Counted from the first letter of the stretch, positions 7,484 through 16,879 are shown. The stretch is DNA of 64,000 nucleotides from Clostridium frigoris (GCF_018861865.1 NZ_JAHLDV010000011.1:21090-85089), one strand, 5' to 3'. Notes: generated by a model from the letters alone, not told the origin. Translations and numbers: made by a program.

Positions 7484-7939
7484 TTATTTTTTATATAACA
7501 TATCTATATGTGGAATGTTATCTTCTAAATACTCATTTGAAGTTTCTTTAAACCCAAGGCTTACATAAAAATCAACCAAGTATGCTTGTGCTTGAATCTT
7601 AATCACAGCCTCACTTAAACTTTGTTCTATAAACTCTATTGCTTTTAGCATCATTGCTCTTGCTATACCTTTAAAACGATAATTTTTATTTACAAGCACT
7701 CTCCCAATAGATACCTCATCGAATGAGATGCCTTTTTCTAAAATTCTTAAATAAGAAATAATTTCACCCTCCTCCTGCAAATATAGGTGATACGATTTTT
7801 TATCTTTATCATCACAGTCCTGATAAGCACACTGCTGTTCTACAATAAACACTTCATTTCTAATTTTTAAAATATTATATATTTCTTCGGATTTCACCTC
7901 TTCAAACTTTTTTAATTGCCAATTTAACGTTTTTTCCAT
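7484..7939 (-). CDS. GNAT-family N-acetyltransferase, ElaA-like
   Basis: This 151-residue single-domain GNAT has the ElaA-type N-terminal pattern: WQLKKFEE, then LKIRNEVFIVEQQCAYQDCDDKD. The acetyl-CoA site is EVSIGRVLVNKNYRFKGIARAMM, where the pyrophosphate loop is RFKGIA. The substrate is unknown. It is transcribed leftward 34 bases upstream of the response-regulator-like gene, so the two may share a transcript. No signal peptide is present. Confidence 0.88.
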   Translation of the reverse strand: MEKTLNWQLKKFEEVKSEEIYNILKIRNEVFIVEQQCAYQDCDDKDKKSYHLYLQEEGEIISYLRILEKGISFDEVSIGRVLVNKNYRFKGIARAMMLKAIEFIEQSLSEAVIKIQAQAYLVDFYVSLGFKETSNEYLEDNIPHIDMLYKK

Positions 7940-8010
7940 AATGCACCATCCTATTAGCTGAATTATACTACATATGTTTGAGTATGTTTAGCATGTTCTA
8001 GATAAATTAT

Positions 8011-8044
8011 TATAAGGGGAATTCACAAGCGAACCCCCCTTATA
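8011..8044 (-). terminator. Inverted repeat downstream of the wall hydrolase gene
   Basis: TATAAGGGG at 8011-8019 pairs with CCCCTTATA ending at 8044. It lies about 55 bases past the stop of the leftward hydrolase gene. It lacks a clear U-run, so its terminator function is weakly supported. Confidence 0.4.
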
Positions 8045-8097
8045 TACAATAGCTCTCCATTTAAGAAGCTACTAAAAGTATTTTATATTCAGTTTTA

Positions 8098-9222
8098 CTA
8101 TATGCCGAAAAATGTTAAATCGTCTATTTTTATAGAACCTGATTGTGATGAACTCACAGGAGCACTACCACTATAAAAGAACATTGCATTATTAGTCGGA
8201 TCAGTTCCGCTAACTGCTTCAATCGCAGCCTTCATAGTCCCCGCCTGTGCAGCTCTAGTAATGTTACCATTCAGTACCGGTGTAAATTGATATACTCCAT
8301 TTGCCTTCTCATTAATAACAGCACTTATAGAGTTTGGAAAACTACCACTTCTAACCCTATTTATAACTACTGCACCAACAGCAACCTGAGCATTATAAGA
8401 TTCTCCTCCAGCTTCTGCAGTTATTAATCTAGCTAGCAAGTTCAATTCGCTTGCTGTGTATTTAATTGCTGCATTTTTTATTCTTATAGATCCGGCTTGA
8501 GCTATAGTAGAACTTGTTGTTTCAGAAGTTTTAACAACTTGTTTTGCCTCTGCAGCTTCTTTTGCTGCAATGGCTTTTCTTACTTCAATAGCCTCATCTA
8601 TTACCAACTGTGCACCATACTTGTTTTCTAGAGCATCTAGTTTTAATGCCAATAATTTTTGGTTTGATTTTTGTTTTGTTAAAATCTCTAAATTCTCTTT
8701 ATTATCAGCTCTTAAAGATAGCAACTTTGTATTCCCAGTATCTAGCACTGCCTTTTTCAACTTAATTGCTGCCTCTTTTGTTTTCAACTCATTAACAATA
8801 TTTTGATCAAAGGTTACTATTGTTTTAATATTTTCTATTCTGGATATAAAATCGCTTATACCATTTGCACCTAACATAACATCTATATAGCTTGATGACC
8901 CATTCATATACATTACTCTCATTCTTTTATCAAAAATTATTTGTTCTGCTTTGATATCAATCTCTGCTTTTACAATGTTTGTTTTTGTTTGCTTAATATT
9001 TTTTTGTGCTATAACTATATTACTTTCATTACTTTTGATTTTAGACATAATCGTTTTAAGCTGCTTATTCATAATCTCGACTTTATTTTCAAGATCTCTT
9101 CTTTGAGTTTGAACCTGCTTAATTTTGACCTTATCTGACGCAGAATCTGCATATGCGCTAGTAAAACTAAAACACATAATTACAACAAGTGCCATTATAG
9201 CTGAATTTATTTTTTTCTTCAA
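8098..9222 (-). CDS. Secreted coiled-coil / SleB-type cell wall hydrolase
   Basis: I start at TTG 9222, nine bases after GGGGG, because this gives a clean signal peptide: KKKINSAIMALVVIMCFSFT, then SAYA and predicted cleavage before DSAS. Longer ATG starts would bury it. The mature protein has about 200 residues of coiled coil similar in style to PcsB/CwlO N-termini (KIKQVQTQRRDLENKVEIMN onward), an Ala-rich linker, and a C-terminal SleB/CwlJ-type Hydrolase_2 domain. That domain shows LARLITAEAGGESYNAQVAV (catalytic-type Glu) and YQFTPVLNG. It probably cleaves peptidoglycan outside the membrane, with the coiled coil controlling activity. The catalytic domain is closely paralogous to that at 31870-32757. 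Confidence 0.88.
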   Translation of the reverse strand: MKKKINSAIMALVVIMCFSFTSAYADSASDKVKIKQVQTQRRDLENKVEIMNKQLKTIMSKIKSNESNIVIAQKNIKQTKTNIVKAEIDIKAEQIIFDKRMRVMYMNGSSSYIDVMLGANGISDFISRIENIKTIVTFDQNIVNELKTKEAAIKLKKAVLDTGNTKLLSLRADNKENLEILTKQKSNQKLLALKLDALENKYGAQLVIDEAIEVRKAIAAKEAAEAKQVVKTSETTSSTIAQAGSIRIKNAAIKYTASELNLLARLITAEAGGESYNAQVAVGAVVINRVRSGSFPNSISAVINEKANGVYQFTPVLNGNITRAAQAGTMKAAIEAVSGTDPTNNAMFFYSGSAPVSSSQSGSIKIDDLTFFGI

Positions 9223-9495
9223 TGCTCCATTCCCCCTACATAACATTCTATATATACATATATTATGTTTAAAAGTTTTTATCATCTGAACATAATAACA
9301 CACAGATCTATGTTTAGCAAATATTGGCTATTAAAGTACTTGCTTAACAAGTAATATATAACTATTCGAACAATGTAGGTATGGATGATTTTTTATAAAA
9401 TTCTTTTTATAATCTAGACGTTTATATAATATGATTAATCACAAATTTTATCATCCCTGCATATTTTATTAGTAAAAAGTAAATGAGGGTGTGGA

Positions 9496-9876
9496 ATGGA
9501 AAAAAAATTTGGAACTGCTCTTAACTGTATAGATGGTAGAACTCAAATTCCTATAATAAATTGGTTCAAAGAAAACTTTGATGTAGATTATGTAGATTTA
9601 ATTACAGAACCTGGAATGGATAAGACATTATCTCAAGGCAATTGGGTTGAAACTGAAAAATTAAGAGAAAAAGTTATAATTTCAATAACAGCTCATAACT
9701 CTAATATAGTTGCTGTTATAGGACATTATGATTGTGCCGTAAATCCTGTTTGTGACTGCAAACAGGTTAGAGATATAATAAAATCAACATATATAGTAAA
9801 ATCATGGGGTCTTCCAATTAGAGTAATAGGGCTATGGGTTGATGAATTTTGGTATGTACATGTTGTCAGCAAATGA
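9496..9876 (+). CDS. Short beta-carbonic-anhydrase-like protein
   Basis: This 126-residue protein has the zinc-site signature of beta-carbonic anhydrases: Cys11-x-Asp13-x-Arg15 (NCIDGR) and His77-x-x-Cys80 (GHYDC). It is about half the length of classical enzymes and lacks the C-terminal helices, like other minimal clostridial forms. Reversible CO2 hydration is the likely reaction but is not certain at this length. The start follows GAGGGTG. It is monocistronic. Confidence 0.75.
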   Translation: MEKKFGTALNCIDGRTQIPIINWFKENFDVDYVDLITEPGMDKTLSQGNWVETEKLREKVIISITAHNSNIVAVIGHYDCAVNPVCDCKQVRDIIKSTYIVKSWGLPIRVIGLWVDEFWYVHVVSK

Positions 9877-9928
9877 TTCCCCATTGGTTATAGGCCTACA
9901 TAAATTCAAAATTTACATTCTCGAATTA

Positions 9929-10630
9929 TTATTCATCAATTAAACGGTACCCTACTCCAACCTCCGTTAATATATACTTTGGCTGCGCTGGATCATTCTC
10001 TATTTTTCTTCTTATATTTGCCATGAATACCCTAAGCGAATGTGTATCATTTTCAAAATAATTTCCCCAAATCTCATCAACTATGAACTTATGCGTTAAA
10101 ACACGTCCTGAATATTTTGACATTAACTCAATTAATTTAAATTCCATTGGTGTTAAATGTATTTCTTTATCTAAAATTGTAACTCTGCGTTTTTCGAAAT
10201 CTATTTTCAGGTCCTTTACCATAAATACTGATAACACATTACCTTGTGAATTAATATTTTGATTGAAATGTCTAAGCGCAACTCTAATTCTAGCTAAAAA
10301 TTCTGCCACGCTAAATGGCTTAGTCAAATAATCATCTGCTCCTCTATCTAAGACCTCAACTTTTTCTCTTTCATGTCCACGAGCTGAAACTACTATAATC
10401 TTAGCTTTTGTAAATTCCCTAACCTTCTCTATAACATCAAGTCCGTCAATATCTGGCAGCCCTAAGTCTAACACTATTATATCTGGGTTATGTGAAAAAA
10501 TAAGTGTTATAGCCGTGTTCCCACACTCAGTTTCCATACACTTATATCCCTGTGCCTCTAGAGATATTTTCATAAATTTTTGAATAGGTTTATCGTCCTC
10601 AACTATTAAAATCAAAGGCTTTATATTCAT
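9929..10630 (-). CDS. kdpE: Response regulator KdpE
   Basis: This is an OmpR-family two-component regulator. The receiver domain (about residues 8-120) has the VEDD acidic pair, phospho-acceptor LDLGLPD and conserved Lys (LTKPF). The C-terminal winged helix contains LTPMEFKLIELMSKYSGRVL and NIRRKIENDP. KdpE-like wording throughout and the adjacent KdpD kinase define it. I start at ATG 10630, eight bases after GGGAG; it overlaps the 3' end of kdpD by about 30 bases, which implies translational coupling. No kdpFABC genes are present, so the target may be the potassium transporter next door or a distant locus. Confidence 0.92.
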   Translation of the reverse strand: MNIKPLILIVEDDKPIQKFMKISLEAQGYKCMETECGNTAITLIFSHNPDIIVLDLGLPDIDGLDVIEKVREFTKAKIIVVSARGHEREKVEVLDRGADDYLTKPFSVAEFLARIRVALRHFNQNINSQGNVLSVFMVKDLKIDFEKRRVTILDKEIHLTPMEFKLIELMSKYSGRVLTHKFIVDEIWGNYFENDTHSLRVFMANIRRKIENDPAQPKYILTEVGVGYRLIDE

Positions 10631-12230
10631 CGCCATCACTCCCTATTATAGGTAAACTAAATTTAAAAGTTGCTCCACCAGTCGAATTATTAAATACTTC
10701 CATATGCCCATTATGTGCTTCTACAATAGATTTACAAATAGCAAGCCCTAGTCCTATCCCCCTCTTTTTAAGGGAAATACCATTGGTCTTGGTATAAAAT
10801 CTATCAAATATATATTCTATGTCTTTTTTAGGTATCCCATGACCATTGTCCGATACCTCGAAAAATACATTTTCATCCTTTTGCGAAACCTTTATTTCAA
10901 TAATAGAATCACTTTGTGTATATTTTATGGCATTATCAATTAAATTAATTAACACTTGTTCTATTAATAATCCATCTACAAATAATATAATCATTTTTTC
11001 TGGTAAGTCCGTCTTAATATTATGCTTTCCTGAAAACTTAGTAACTTTAGATATAGATTCAGAAATGATTTCTTCAACAATCTCTACATCTTTCTTGATT
11101 TCAAGCCTACCTTCATCGAGTCTCGTCATGCTTAGTATGTTTTCAACCGAATGCACTAGCCAGCTTGTATCTTCATAAATATTTTGTATAAGCTCTTTTT
11201 TTGTATTATTATCAAGCACATCATAATTATCACTAATAGTAGAAACAGACCCTAATATTCCTGCTAGTGGAGTTCTTAAATCATGTGATATTGATCTCAG
11301 AAGGTTACCCCGAAGTTTTTCTCTTTCCTTCTCTAAATTTATCTGTCTTTTCTTTTCATATAAATCTTCTCTTTCAATAGCTAATGCCATTTGTGTAGAA
11401 ACAGATTGCAAAAGAATTTTCTCATTTTCTGATAAAGCATTTTTTTCAAAACATGCTATCCCAATTACTCCAAGTATTTTGTTTTGTCCTGTAATTGGAT
11501 GATAGTATCCAACACTAGCTATTGGAATTTCAGCTTCAATACCTACTGATTTACCTATTTTAAAACATCTTTGCGCTCCCTCTATCTCAATACCTGACTC
11601 AAAGATATTTTTATCATATTTATCATTGAATAGATAAATGTTTGATTTTTGTAAAATATTTTTATTGTCTACTATAGCTATCATAATACTTCTGTTAAAC
11701 ATAAAAATTAAATTATTGCCACAAGATTCAACTACTTGTCCTTTATCTTTTCCTATAAGCAATAAATTGTTAATTTTATATAAAATTCGCATTCTGTTTT
11801 CACGTACACAAGATATCTTTACTTGTGTTTTAACTCGTGAAGTTAACGTACTTGTAATAATTGCTACTATCAACATAATAACAAAAGTTACTGGATAATC
11901 TGATCTATAAACTAAAAAGCTATAATATGGTATAGTAAAGAAATAATTAAATGCTAATACTCCAATTATTGCAGCCAAAATACCATAAACATATCCCTCT
12001 GTATTTTTTGCTACAAATAGAACTCCCAAAATAAATACTATTATTACATTTGATTCATGAAATCCAATTTTTTTAAATATCAAAGATAAGATAGTAAATA
12101 AAGTCATAATTACTATGGTTTCAAATGCATTAGTAAATATACGTTTTATTTCTTCATAACCATTATATTTATGTTCACTAAAAGTATTGAAAACCTTCTT
12201 GTCAAATTCGCCTTTTTTCAAATTTTCCAT
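10599..12230 (-). CDS. kdpD: KdpD-type sensor histidine kinase lacking the N-terminal KdpD/USP domains
   Basis: This 543-residue kinase begins directly before the transmembrane block. Residues 35-130 are DUF4118-type membrane helices, about 150-290 a GAF-like domain, and about 305 onward HisKA with His316 in SISHDLRTP. The ATPase boxes are NLIDNAIKYT, DNGHGIP and GLGLAICKSIVEAHNG. Full-length KdpD proteins are near 900 residues, with a cytosolic KdpD plus universal-stress-like region that binds c-di-AMP in Firmicutes. That region is absent here. It overlaps kdpE and is separated from the upstream transporter by a terminator. Confidence 0.92.
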   Translation of the reverse strand: MENLKKGEFDKKVFNTFSEHKYNGYEEIKRIFTNAFETIVIMTLFTILSLIFKKIGFHESNVIIVFILGVLFVAKNTEGYVYGILAAIIGVLAFNYFFTIPYYSFLVYRSDYPVTFVIMLIVAIITSTLTSRVKTQVKISCVRENRMRILYKINNLLLIGKDKGQVVESCGNNLIFMFNRSIMIAIVDNKNILQKSNIYLFNDKYDKNIFESGIEIEGAQRCFKIGKSVGIEAEIPIASVGYYHPITGQNKILGVIGIACFEKNALSENEKILLQSVSTQMALAIEREDLYEKKRQINLEKEREKLRGNLLRSISHDLRTPLAGILGSVSTISDNYDVLDNNTKKELIQNIYEDTSWLVHSVENILSMTRLDEGRLEIKKDVEIVEEIISESISKVTKFSGKHNIKTDLPEKMIILFVDGLLIEQVLINLIDNAIKYTQSDSIIEIKVSQKDENVFFEVSDNGHGIPKKDIEYIFDRFYTKTNGISLKKRGIGLGLAICKSIVEAHNGHMEVFNNSTGGATFKFSLPIIGSDGDEYKAFDFNS

Positions 12231-12262
12231 CCCTCTCCCAATATATTTAATGCCTTTAATTT

Positions 12263-12292
12263 AAAAATCCTTAGTCTAGACTAAGGATTTTT
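12263..12292 (-). terminator. Terminator between kimA-like gene and kdpD
   Basis: AAAAATCCTTAGT pairs with ACTAAGGATTTTT around a tiny loop. It sits directly after the transporter stop codon, so kdpDE probably has its own promoter. Confidence 0.8.
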
Positions 12293-12298
12293 AAGTAT

Positions 12299-14137
12299 CT
12301 ACTCTTTTATTATATACGGTACCGTGAGGACTGCAACATTTCTATTTTTATATAACATACTCTTTATAAAATATCCCGTTTGATTATGAAGTACATTGTG
12401 CCACCACTTAGTAATAACAAACTGTGATATTACTACCGTTACCGTTTCTCCATGTTTCGATGCACGATCCTCAGACTCTATAAAATTCATTAATGGTTCT
12501 ATAATGTCTCTATACGCCGAATGTTCAATTATTAATGGAATTCCTGGATTATATTCTTTCCATTTTCTTTTTAGTTTTTCAGTCGTTTCAGGATCCGTTG
12601 ATACATGAAAGGCAACTACATTGTTAGATAAACATCTAGCGCAATTTAATGACTTTAAGAACGTCTTATTTAATGTACCTAAAAGTATTATTACATGTTG
12701 ATCATTATTTGTTTTTATTCCAATATTAGGTCTTTCATCAATAGATAATTTAATTTGATTTACCACTTTATTATAATGGTTTTTTATCTTTAACATAATA
12801 TAAACAAGTATAGGTATTATAATAAAAACTAACCAAGCCCCATGGACAAACTTTGTTATACCTATAAGTATTACTGTAATAAAAGTTACAACAGCCCCTA
12901 ATCCATTAATAACTGCCTTATGCATCCATCCTTCTTCTTTGCTCCTTGTCCATTTGAGGAACATTCCAACTTGTGATAATGTAAAAGATAAAAATACTCC
13001 TACTGCATATAATGGCAAAAGCAAATGAGTATCCCCTCTAAACACAATGATTAATATACCAGCTGATGCTGCGAGTACTATTATTCCATTTGAAAAACTG
13101 AGCCTTTTTCCTCTTTGTGAAAATTGCCTTGGAACATATCCATCTTGTGCCATTAATGAAAGTAGCAATGGCAAACCTGCATAAGCTGTATTTGCGGCCA
13201 TTACTAAAACAAATGCAGTGGTGACTTGAATAATATAAAACATTATACCTTTTCCGAATACTTGCTGAGCAATTTGCGCAAACACAGTCACATCCGCAAC
13301 AGGTACTGGATGATAAATTGTTGCTAAGAAAGATAATCCACCAAAAATAAATAGAACCAAACAAGCAAGCAAAACCAAAACAGATTTTGCATGTTTTTGA
13401 GATGGCTCTTTAAAATTTGGAATCCCGTTACTTACCGCCTCAACTCCAGATAATGCAGTACAGCCTGAAGCAAATGCCCTAAGAAATAAGAATAATGTAA
13501 TGTCTCCAATTTGCTTAGGAATTGAATACAATGGTACTGGTGAATATCCAAAAATAAAATATCTTACAACACCAGTAACGATAAGAACTATACAAGAAGC
13601 TATAAATAAATACGTTGGAACTCCAAAAATTTTAGATGATTCCTTCGTTCCTCTTAAATTACCAATTGTTAAAATTATTAACATAAAAAGAGCTATAGCT
13701 ACTTTATGATTAAGCAGTGATGGGATAGCCGAAGTTATTGCAGCCGTTCCAGCACATATACTAACAGCAACTGTAAGTACATAATCAACGGTAAGTGATG
13801 CCCCAGCAATAAGTCCAGGTTTTATACCAAGATTATCATGAGCAACTATATATGAGCCACCACCATTTGGATAAGCATCAATCGTCTGCCGATAAGACAA
13901 TACCAGTAAAATTAATAGTAAAATAACACCTAATGCGGCAGAAAACATATATTTATATGCCATAATACCCATAATTCCAATTAATATATATAAAATCTCT
14001 TCCCCGGCATATGCAACAGAAGAAATAGCATCACTAGATAATATAGGTAATCCCCAAAAAACATTTAATTTTTCTCCTTCTAGTTCTTCTGTTTTTAGTG
14101 TTTTACCTATTAATAATTCTCTAATTTTAGAAAACAT
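12299..14137 (-). CDS. APC-family potassium transporter, KimA-like
   Basis: This protein of about 612 residues resembles KimA (formerly YdaO), a proton-coupled high-affinity potassium importer. It has 12 predicted membrane segments. N-terminal signatures are LPILSSDAISSVAYAGEEIL and YPNGGGSYIVAHDNLG; others are ASGCTALSGVEAVSNGIPNF and, after residue about 455, a cytosolic C-terminal domain (HVIILLGTLNKTFLKSLNCA). I start at ATG 14137 because a GGGGGGCGG site precedes it; a start at 14152 would overlap that site. It is next to kdpDE, in keeping with a potassium role. I looked for a c-di-AMP (ydaO) riboswitch upstream and saw none. Confidence 0.88.
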   Translation of the reverse strand: MFSKIRELLIGKTLKTEELEGEKLNVFWGLPILSSDAISSVAYAGEEILYILIGIMGIMAYKYMFSAALGVILLLILLVLSYRQTIDAYPNGGGSYIVAHDNLGIKPGLIAGASLTVDYVLTVAVSICAGTAAITSAIPSLLNHKVAIALFMLIILTIGNLRGTKESSKIFGVPTYLFIASCIVLIVTGVVRYFIFGYSPVPLYSIPKQIGDITLFLFLRAFASGCTALSGVEAVSNGIPNFKEPSQKHAKSVLVLLACLVLFIFGGLSFLATIYHPVPVADVTVFAQIAQQVFGKGIMFYIIQVTTAFVLVMAANTAYAGLPLLLSLMAQDGYVPRQFSQRGKRLSFSNGIIVLAASAGILIIVFRGDTHLLLPLYAVGVFLSFTLSQVGMFLKWTRSKEEGWMHKAVINGLGAVVTFITVILIGITKFVHGAWLVFIIIPILVYIMLKIKNHYNKVVNQIKLSIDERPNIGIKTNNDQHVIILLGTLNKTFLKSLNCARCLSNNVVAFHVSTDPETTEKLKRKWKEYNPGIPLIIEHSAYRDIIEPLMNFIESEDRASKHGETVTVVISQFVITKWWHNVLHNQTGYFIKSMLYKNRNVAVLTVPYIIKE

Positions 14138-14489
14138 TAAACCGCCCCCCATAGTTAATATTGGCTTTATAAAATCATATCCATCTTTTTTATAATACTC
14201 GTGACTTTAGTAATTACTAACTCTAATCGTATTGTATTATTCATGTATTTGATAGTGAACATATTATATCAAATTCAATACATGTTTTATGCTAAATTAG
14301 TATAAAGATAAGCCCATTCGTATAAAGATTGTGTAAAGATTTTATTATTCAGCTTTATCATTTCCCATACTTTTACATAATCAGTCATTAGTTATACAAT
14401 ATTTAAACTGTATAATTAAACAACTAAACCAAACTACTTTAAAAACTCAACGGACTGTTGTAAACGCTTACTAAGTAATTAATAATATT
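14138..14489. other. Non-coding region upstream of the transporter
   Basis: About 350 AT-rich bases without a supported frame. It should contain the leftward transporter promoter. I see no GC-rich riboswitch-like core. Confidence 0.4.
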
Positions 14490-14520
14490 AAAAATCCATC
14501 TGGAATCCAGATGGATTTTT
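14490..14520 (-). terminator. Terminator of the SASP-like gene
   Basis: AAAATCCATCTGG pairs perfectly with CCAGATGGATTTT around AAT, with a U-run on either strand. It lies 60 bases downstream of the SASP-like frame. Confidence 0.8.
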
Positions 14521-14579
14521 AAATATCAGTTGAGTTATATATTAATATTCTTTATTCGCCAATAAAAGTAGCCATACTT

Positions 14580-14710
14580 TTATTCTTTTCGTGATTTTTT
14601 AGAAAGGCCTATTTCATTAGCGGTTTCTTCTTTCATTTTATATAACGCTTCTTTTGTTTTTTTACCAGTTTTTTACTTTCTTGGTTGTTTTTTTTATCTA
14701 TATGTGACAT
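14580..14710 (-). pseudogene. Small acid-soluble spore protein-like gene with a frameshift
   Basis: ATG 14710 follows a strong GAGGAGG site and encodes MSHIDKKNNQESKKLVKK, then reaches a stop after a run of seven A. In the -1 alternative frame the sequence continues KEALYKMKEETANEIGLSKK and ends at 14580. This resembles the N-terminal part of alpha/beta-type SASPs (x-L-x-x-M-K-x-E-x-A-x-E-x-G). One extra A in the homopolymer would join both halves into one protein of about 43 residues. Either a true frameshift, slippage on the A-run or a read error explains it. The SASP assignment rests on the short motif only. Confidence 0.5.
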
Positions 14711-14831
14711 TGTAGCATCCTCCTCACATTAACTAAAAATACAAAACAATTATTAATTATTTTTTTTTTAATAATACTTTAATATTAATATAACCAAATT
14801 CATATAGCCTATGTAAGGAAAATAAAAATGC

Positions 14832-14866
14832 CCTTAATTGTAGTCCAATCATCCTACAATTAAAGG
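14832..14866 (-). terminator. Hairpin downstream of the 51-residue gene
   Basis: CTTAATTGTAG and CTACAATTAAAG form an 11-bp stem around a 10-base loop. On the minus strand it is followed by a T-rich stretch. Confidence 0.65.
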
Positions 14867-14910
14867 TATTCTTTCATTTGCATATTCTATTAAGTTAATT
14901 TACATATAGA

Positions 14911-15066
14911 TTATTTACCAACTAAACCTCCACCATTTCCTGATCCTGAACTTTGTGGTCCATATATTGGCGGTCTCCTAGTATTTTTTTGCTGTGAAGA
15001 TTTTGCTTTCTTGTCTTCAATAATTTTTTTCATTATTTCCATATTTTTATTTACATCATTTTTCAT
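14911..15066 (-). CDS. Small protein with Gly-rich tail, unknown function
   Basis: This 51-residue frame has a GAAGG ribosome site and its own terminator. The N-terminal half is a charged amphipathic helix (NMEIMKKIIEDKKAK). The C-terminal half is RRPPIYGPQSSGSGNGGG and ends LVGK. The product has no Cys or membrane segment. I do not recognise a family; the ordered layout of ribosome site, frame and terminator suggests a real gene. Confidence 0.6.
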   Translation of the reverse strand: MKNDVNKNMEIMKKIIEDKKAKSSQQKNTRRPPIYGPQSSGSGNGGGLVGK

Positions 15067-15275
15067 ATTTTTACCTTCTTTTTTTATTTTTTATCAAATT
15101 TTCATTTTAAAAACTATCTGCTACCTTCTAATTTAATATTAGCAATTAATATTTTTATGGTATATTTTATTATTTTATAATCTATTATACCCTAAAAACA
15201 GTACTTTGAGTGATGCATATTAACAATATATATTTTACTCTAAATACTCATAATTAAAAAATTATCAATAACTAT

Positions 15276-15432
15276 TTACAATTAGTTCTTACTCTTGCCA
15301 CTAAAATGACACAAAAACTTGATATTATAAACACATAGAAAGTAATTGATTTTTTTTAATTAGAGCCCCCTTTAATTAAATATAAATTTAAACAAACAAA
15401 AAAGAACTGATGTAACAATCAGTTCTTTTTTG
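15276..15432 (+). ncRNA. Repeated small RNA unit, copy 1
   Basis: This is the first of three related intergenic units (also at 17001-17170 and 18220-18380). It contains an upstream conserved block (TTTACAATTAGTTCTTACT), a degenerate form of the TGTCACTATAGTGACA palindrome at 15296-15311, and a near-invariant segment AGTAATTGAT then T-run. Next come a 7-bp stem, TTAATTA with TAATTAA, around the loop GAGCCCCCTT, an AT-rich linker, and a terminator hairpin AAAGAACTGAT / ATCAGTTCTTT with U-run. No open frame is conserved. I infer a trans-acting RNA of about 90 bases whose C-rich loop could pair with GGGGG ribosome sites. The promoter is not firmly placed; TAAACA, 16 bases after ATGACA, is one option. 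Confidence 0.6.
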
Positions 15433-15661
15433 TTTCGAAATTTGAAATATAAAAGCATTCTAAAATAATGTTGCACGCAATATTATTTTCTTAATTATAC
15501 CATTTTTAACGCATAATATATAAACTAAACAGATAAAAATCTTTATAAAATCATTTTCAAACAAATTCGTATGAATAGACATCTGACAAACTTAAGATAC
15601 TATAGTAAAATGACTATAGAACATAAAACTTGAAGTAATTTATATGCAAAGGAAGTAGACA

Positions 15662-16879
15662 ATGGAGAAAACTATAAAACTAAGGTATCCGACATATCTT
15701 AAAGAATTTGAATGTATTGGTGGAAAATGCAAAGACAGTTGTTGTATTGGTTGGGATATAGATATTGATAAGACCACCTTCAGGCAGTATTATAAAGTTG
15801 AGGATAAAGAAATGAAGCGCATGTTTCAGAAAAATGTACATAATAATGAATATTACTTAAGCCCTGATGTAGATTATGGGAAAGTAAAATTAAAAACTGG
15901 AAAAAGGTGCGCTTTTTTAGACGAAGAAAATTATTGTATTATTTATTCTAAAATTGGAGAGAAATATCTTTCAAATGTATGCACGTCTTTTCCTAGAATA
16001 ACAAATAAGGTGGATAAGTATTATGAAATGTCCCTTGATGTAGCTTGTCCAGAAGCTGCAAGAATTCTTTTATTAAAAGAAGAAGGAATTAGATTTACGC
16101 AAAGTGAAGAGACTTTAGGAAAACATATAATATCAAGTGATATCGAAACTACATCTACAGAATATAATAACTCACCCATTAAATATTTTAAAGAAATTAG
16201 AGATTTGAGTATTAAAATAATTCAAAATAGGAAGTTTGATCTAAGTAAAAGGCTTTATATATTCGGTAATTTTATAAACACATTAGAAAAAGAACTTAAA
16301 CATAAATATAATAATGTGCCAAGATTTATTAAAGAATATGATATAAATTCAGTTAGTGATTCTTATGAAAAAAATAGATCAAGCTATACTTTTCAGATAG
16401 ATTTTTTCAAAACAATGCTTGGTTTTTTAAAAGTATCTAAAGAAGTAGACAGTGTTTCTTTTAAGGAATATACTAATCAAATTATATCTGGATTTAAGTT
16501 TGATGAAGAAGACGTTAGTAAACATTCTAAGCTTTATACAAAAGCCTTTGAGGATTATACTGAAAATTCTATGAATAATAATAGTTATATTTTTGAGAAT
16601 TATTTAGTGAATTTTATGTATAACTACATGTTCCCATTTACTGAATCTCAATCAATATTTGATGGATATATTATGCTTTTAGTAAGATTTTCATTTATTA
16701 GATTTTATTTAGTTGGAAGATATCTATATAATAATCAGGATAACAAAGAAGATATAGCTGAATTCATCCAAACTTTCTCGAAGACCACAGAACACCACAG
16801 AACTTATTTAACTGATTCACTAAATTATATAAAAGAAAATAAATTTGATAATATGGATTTTGCTAAAAAACTCTTATAA
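15662..16879 (+). CDS. FliB-family flagellin lysine-N-methylase-like protein
   Basis: This 405-residue protein has the FliB pattern of conserved cysteines: CIGGKCKDSCCIGW near residue 18, CAFLDEENYCIIY, YLSNVCTSFPR and DVACPEAARIL. The Cys set probably binds a metal or FeS cluster. FliB methylates lysines of flagellin in Salmonella; clostridial homologues are annotated by similarity. No flagellin gene adjoins it. The start follows AAGGAAG. It lies between copies 1 and 2 of the repeated RNA, both on the same strand. Confidence 0.85.
   Translation: MEKTIKLRYPTYLKEFECIGGKCKDSCCIGWDIDIDKTTFRQYYKVEDKEMKRMFQKNVHNNEYYLSPDVDYGKVKLKTGKRCAFLDEENYCIIYSKIGEKYLSNVCTSFPRITNKVDKYYEMSLDVACPEAARILLLKEEGIRFTQSEETLGKHIISSDIETTSTEYNNSPIKYFKEIRDLSIKIIQNRKFDLSKRLYIFGNFINTLEKELKHKYNNVPRFIKEYDINSVSDSYEKNRSSYTFQIDFFKTMLGFLKVSKEVDSVSFKEYTNQIISGFKFDEEDVSKHSKLYTKAFEDYTENSMNNNSYIFENYLVNFMYNYMFPFTESQSIFDGYIMLLVRFSFIRFYLVGRYLYNNQDNKEDIAEFIQTFSKTTEHHRTYLTDSLNYIKENKFDNMDFAKKLL

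Noticed and set aside
14138..14489. c-di-AMP (ydaO) riboswitch before the KimA-like gene
   Set aside because: The region is AT-rich and lacks the GC-rich conserved core.
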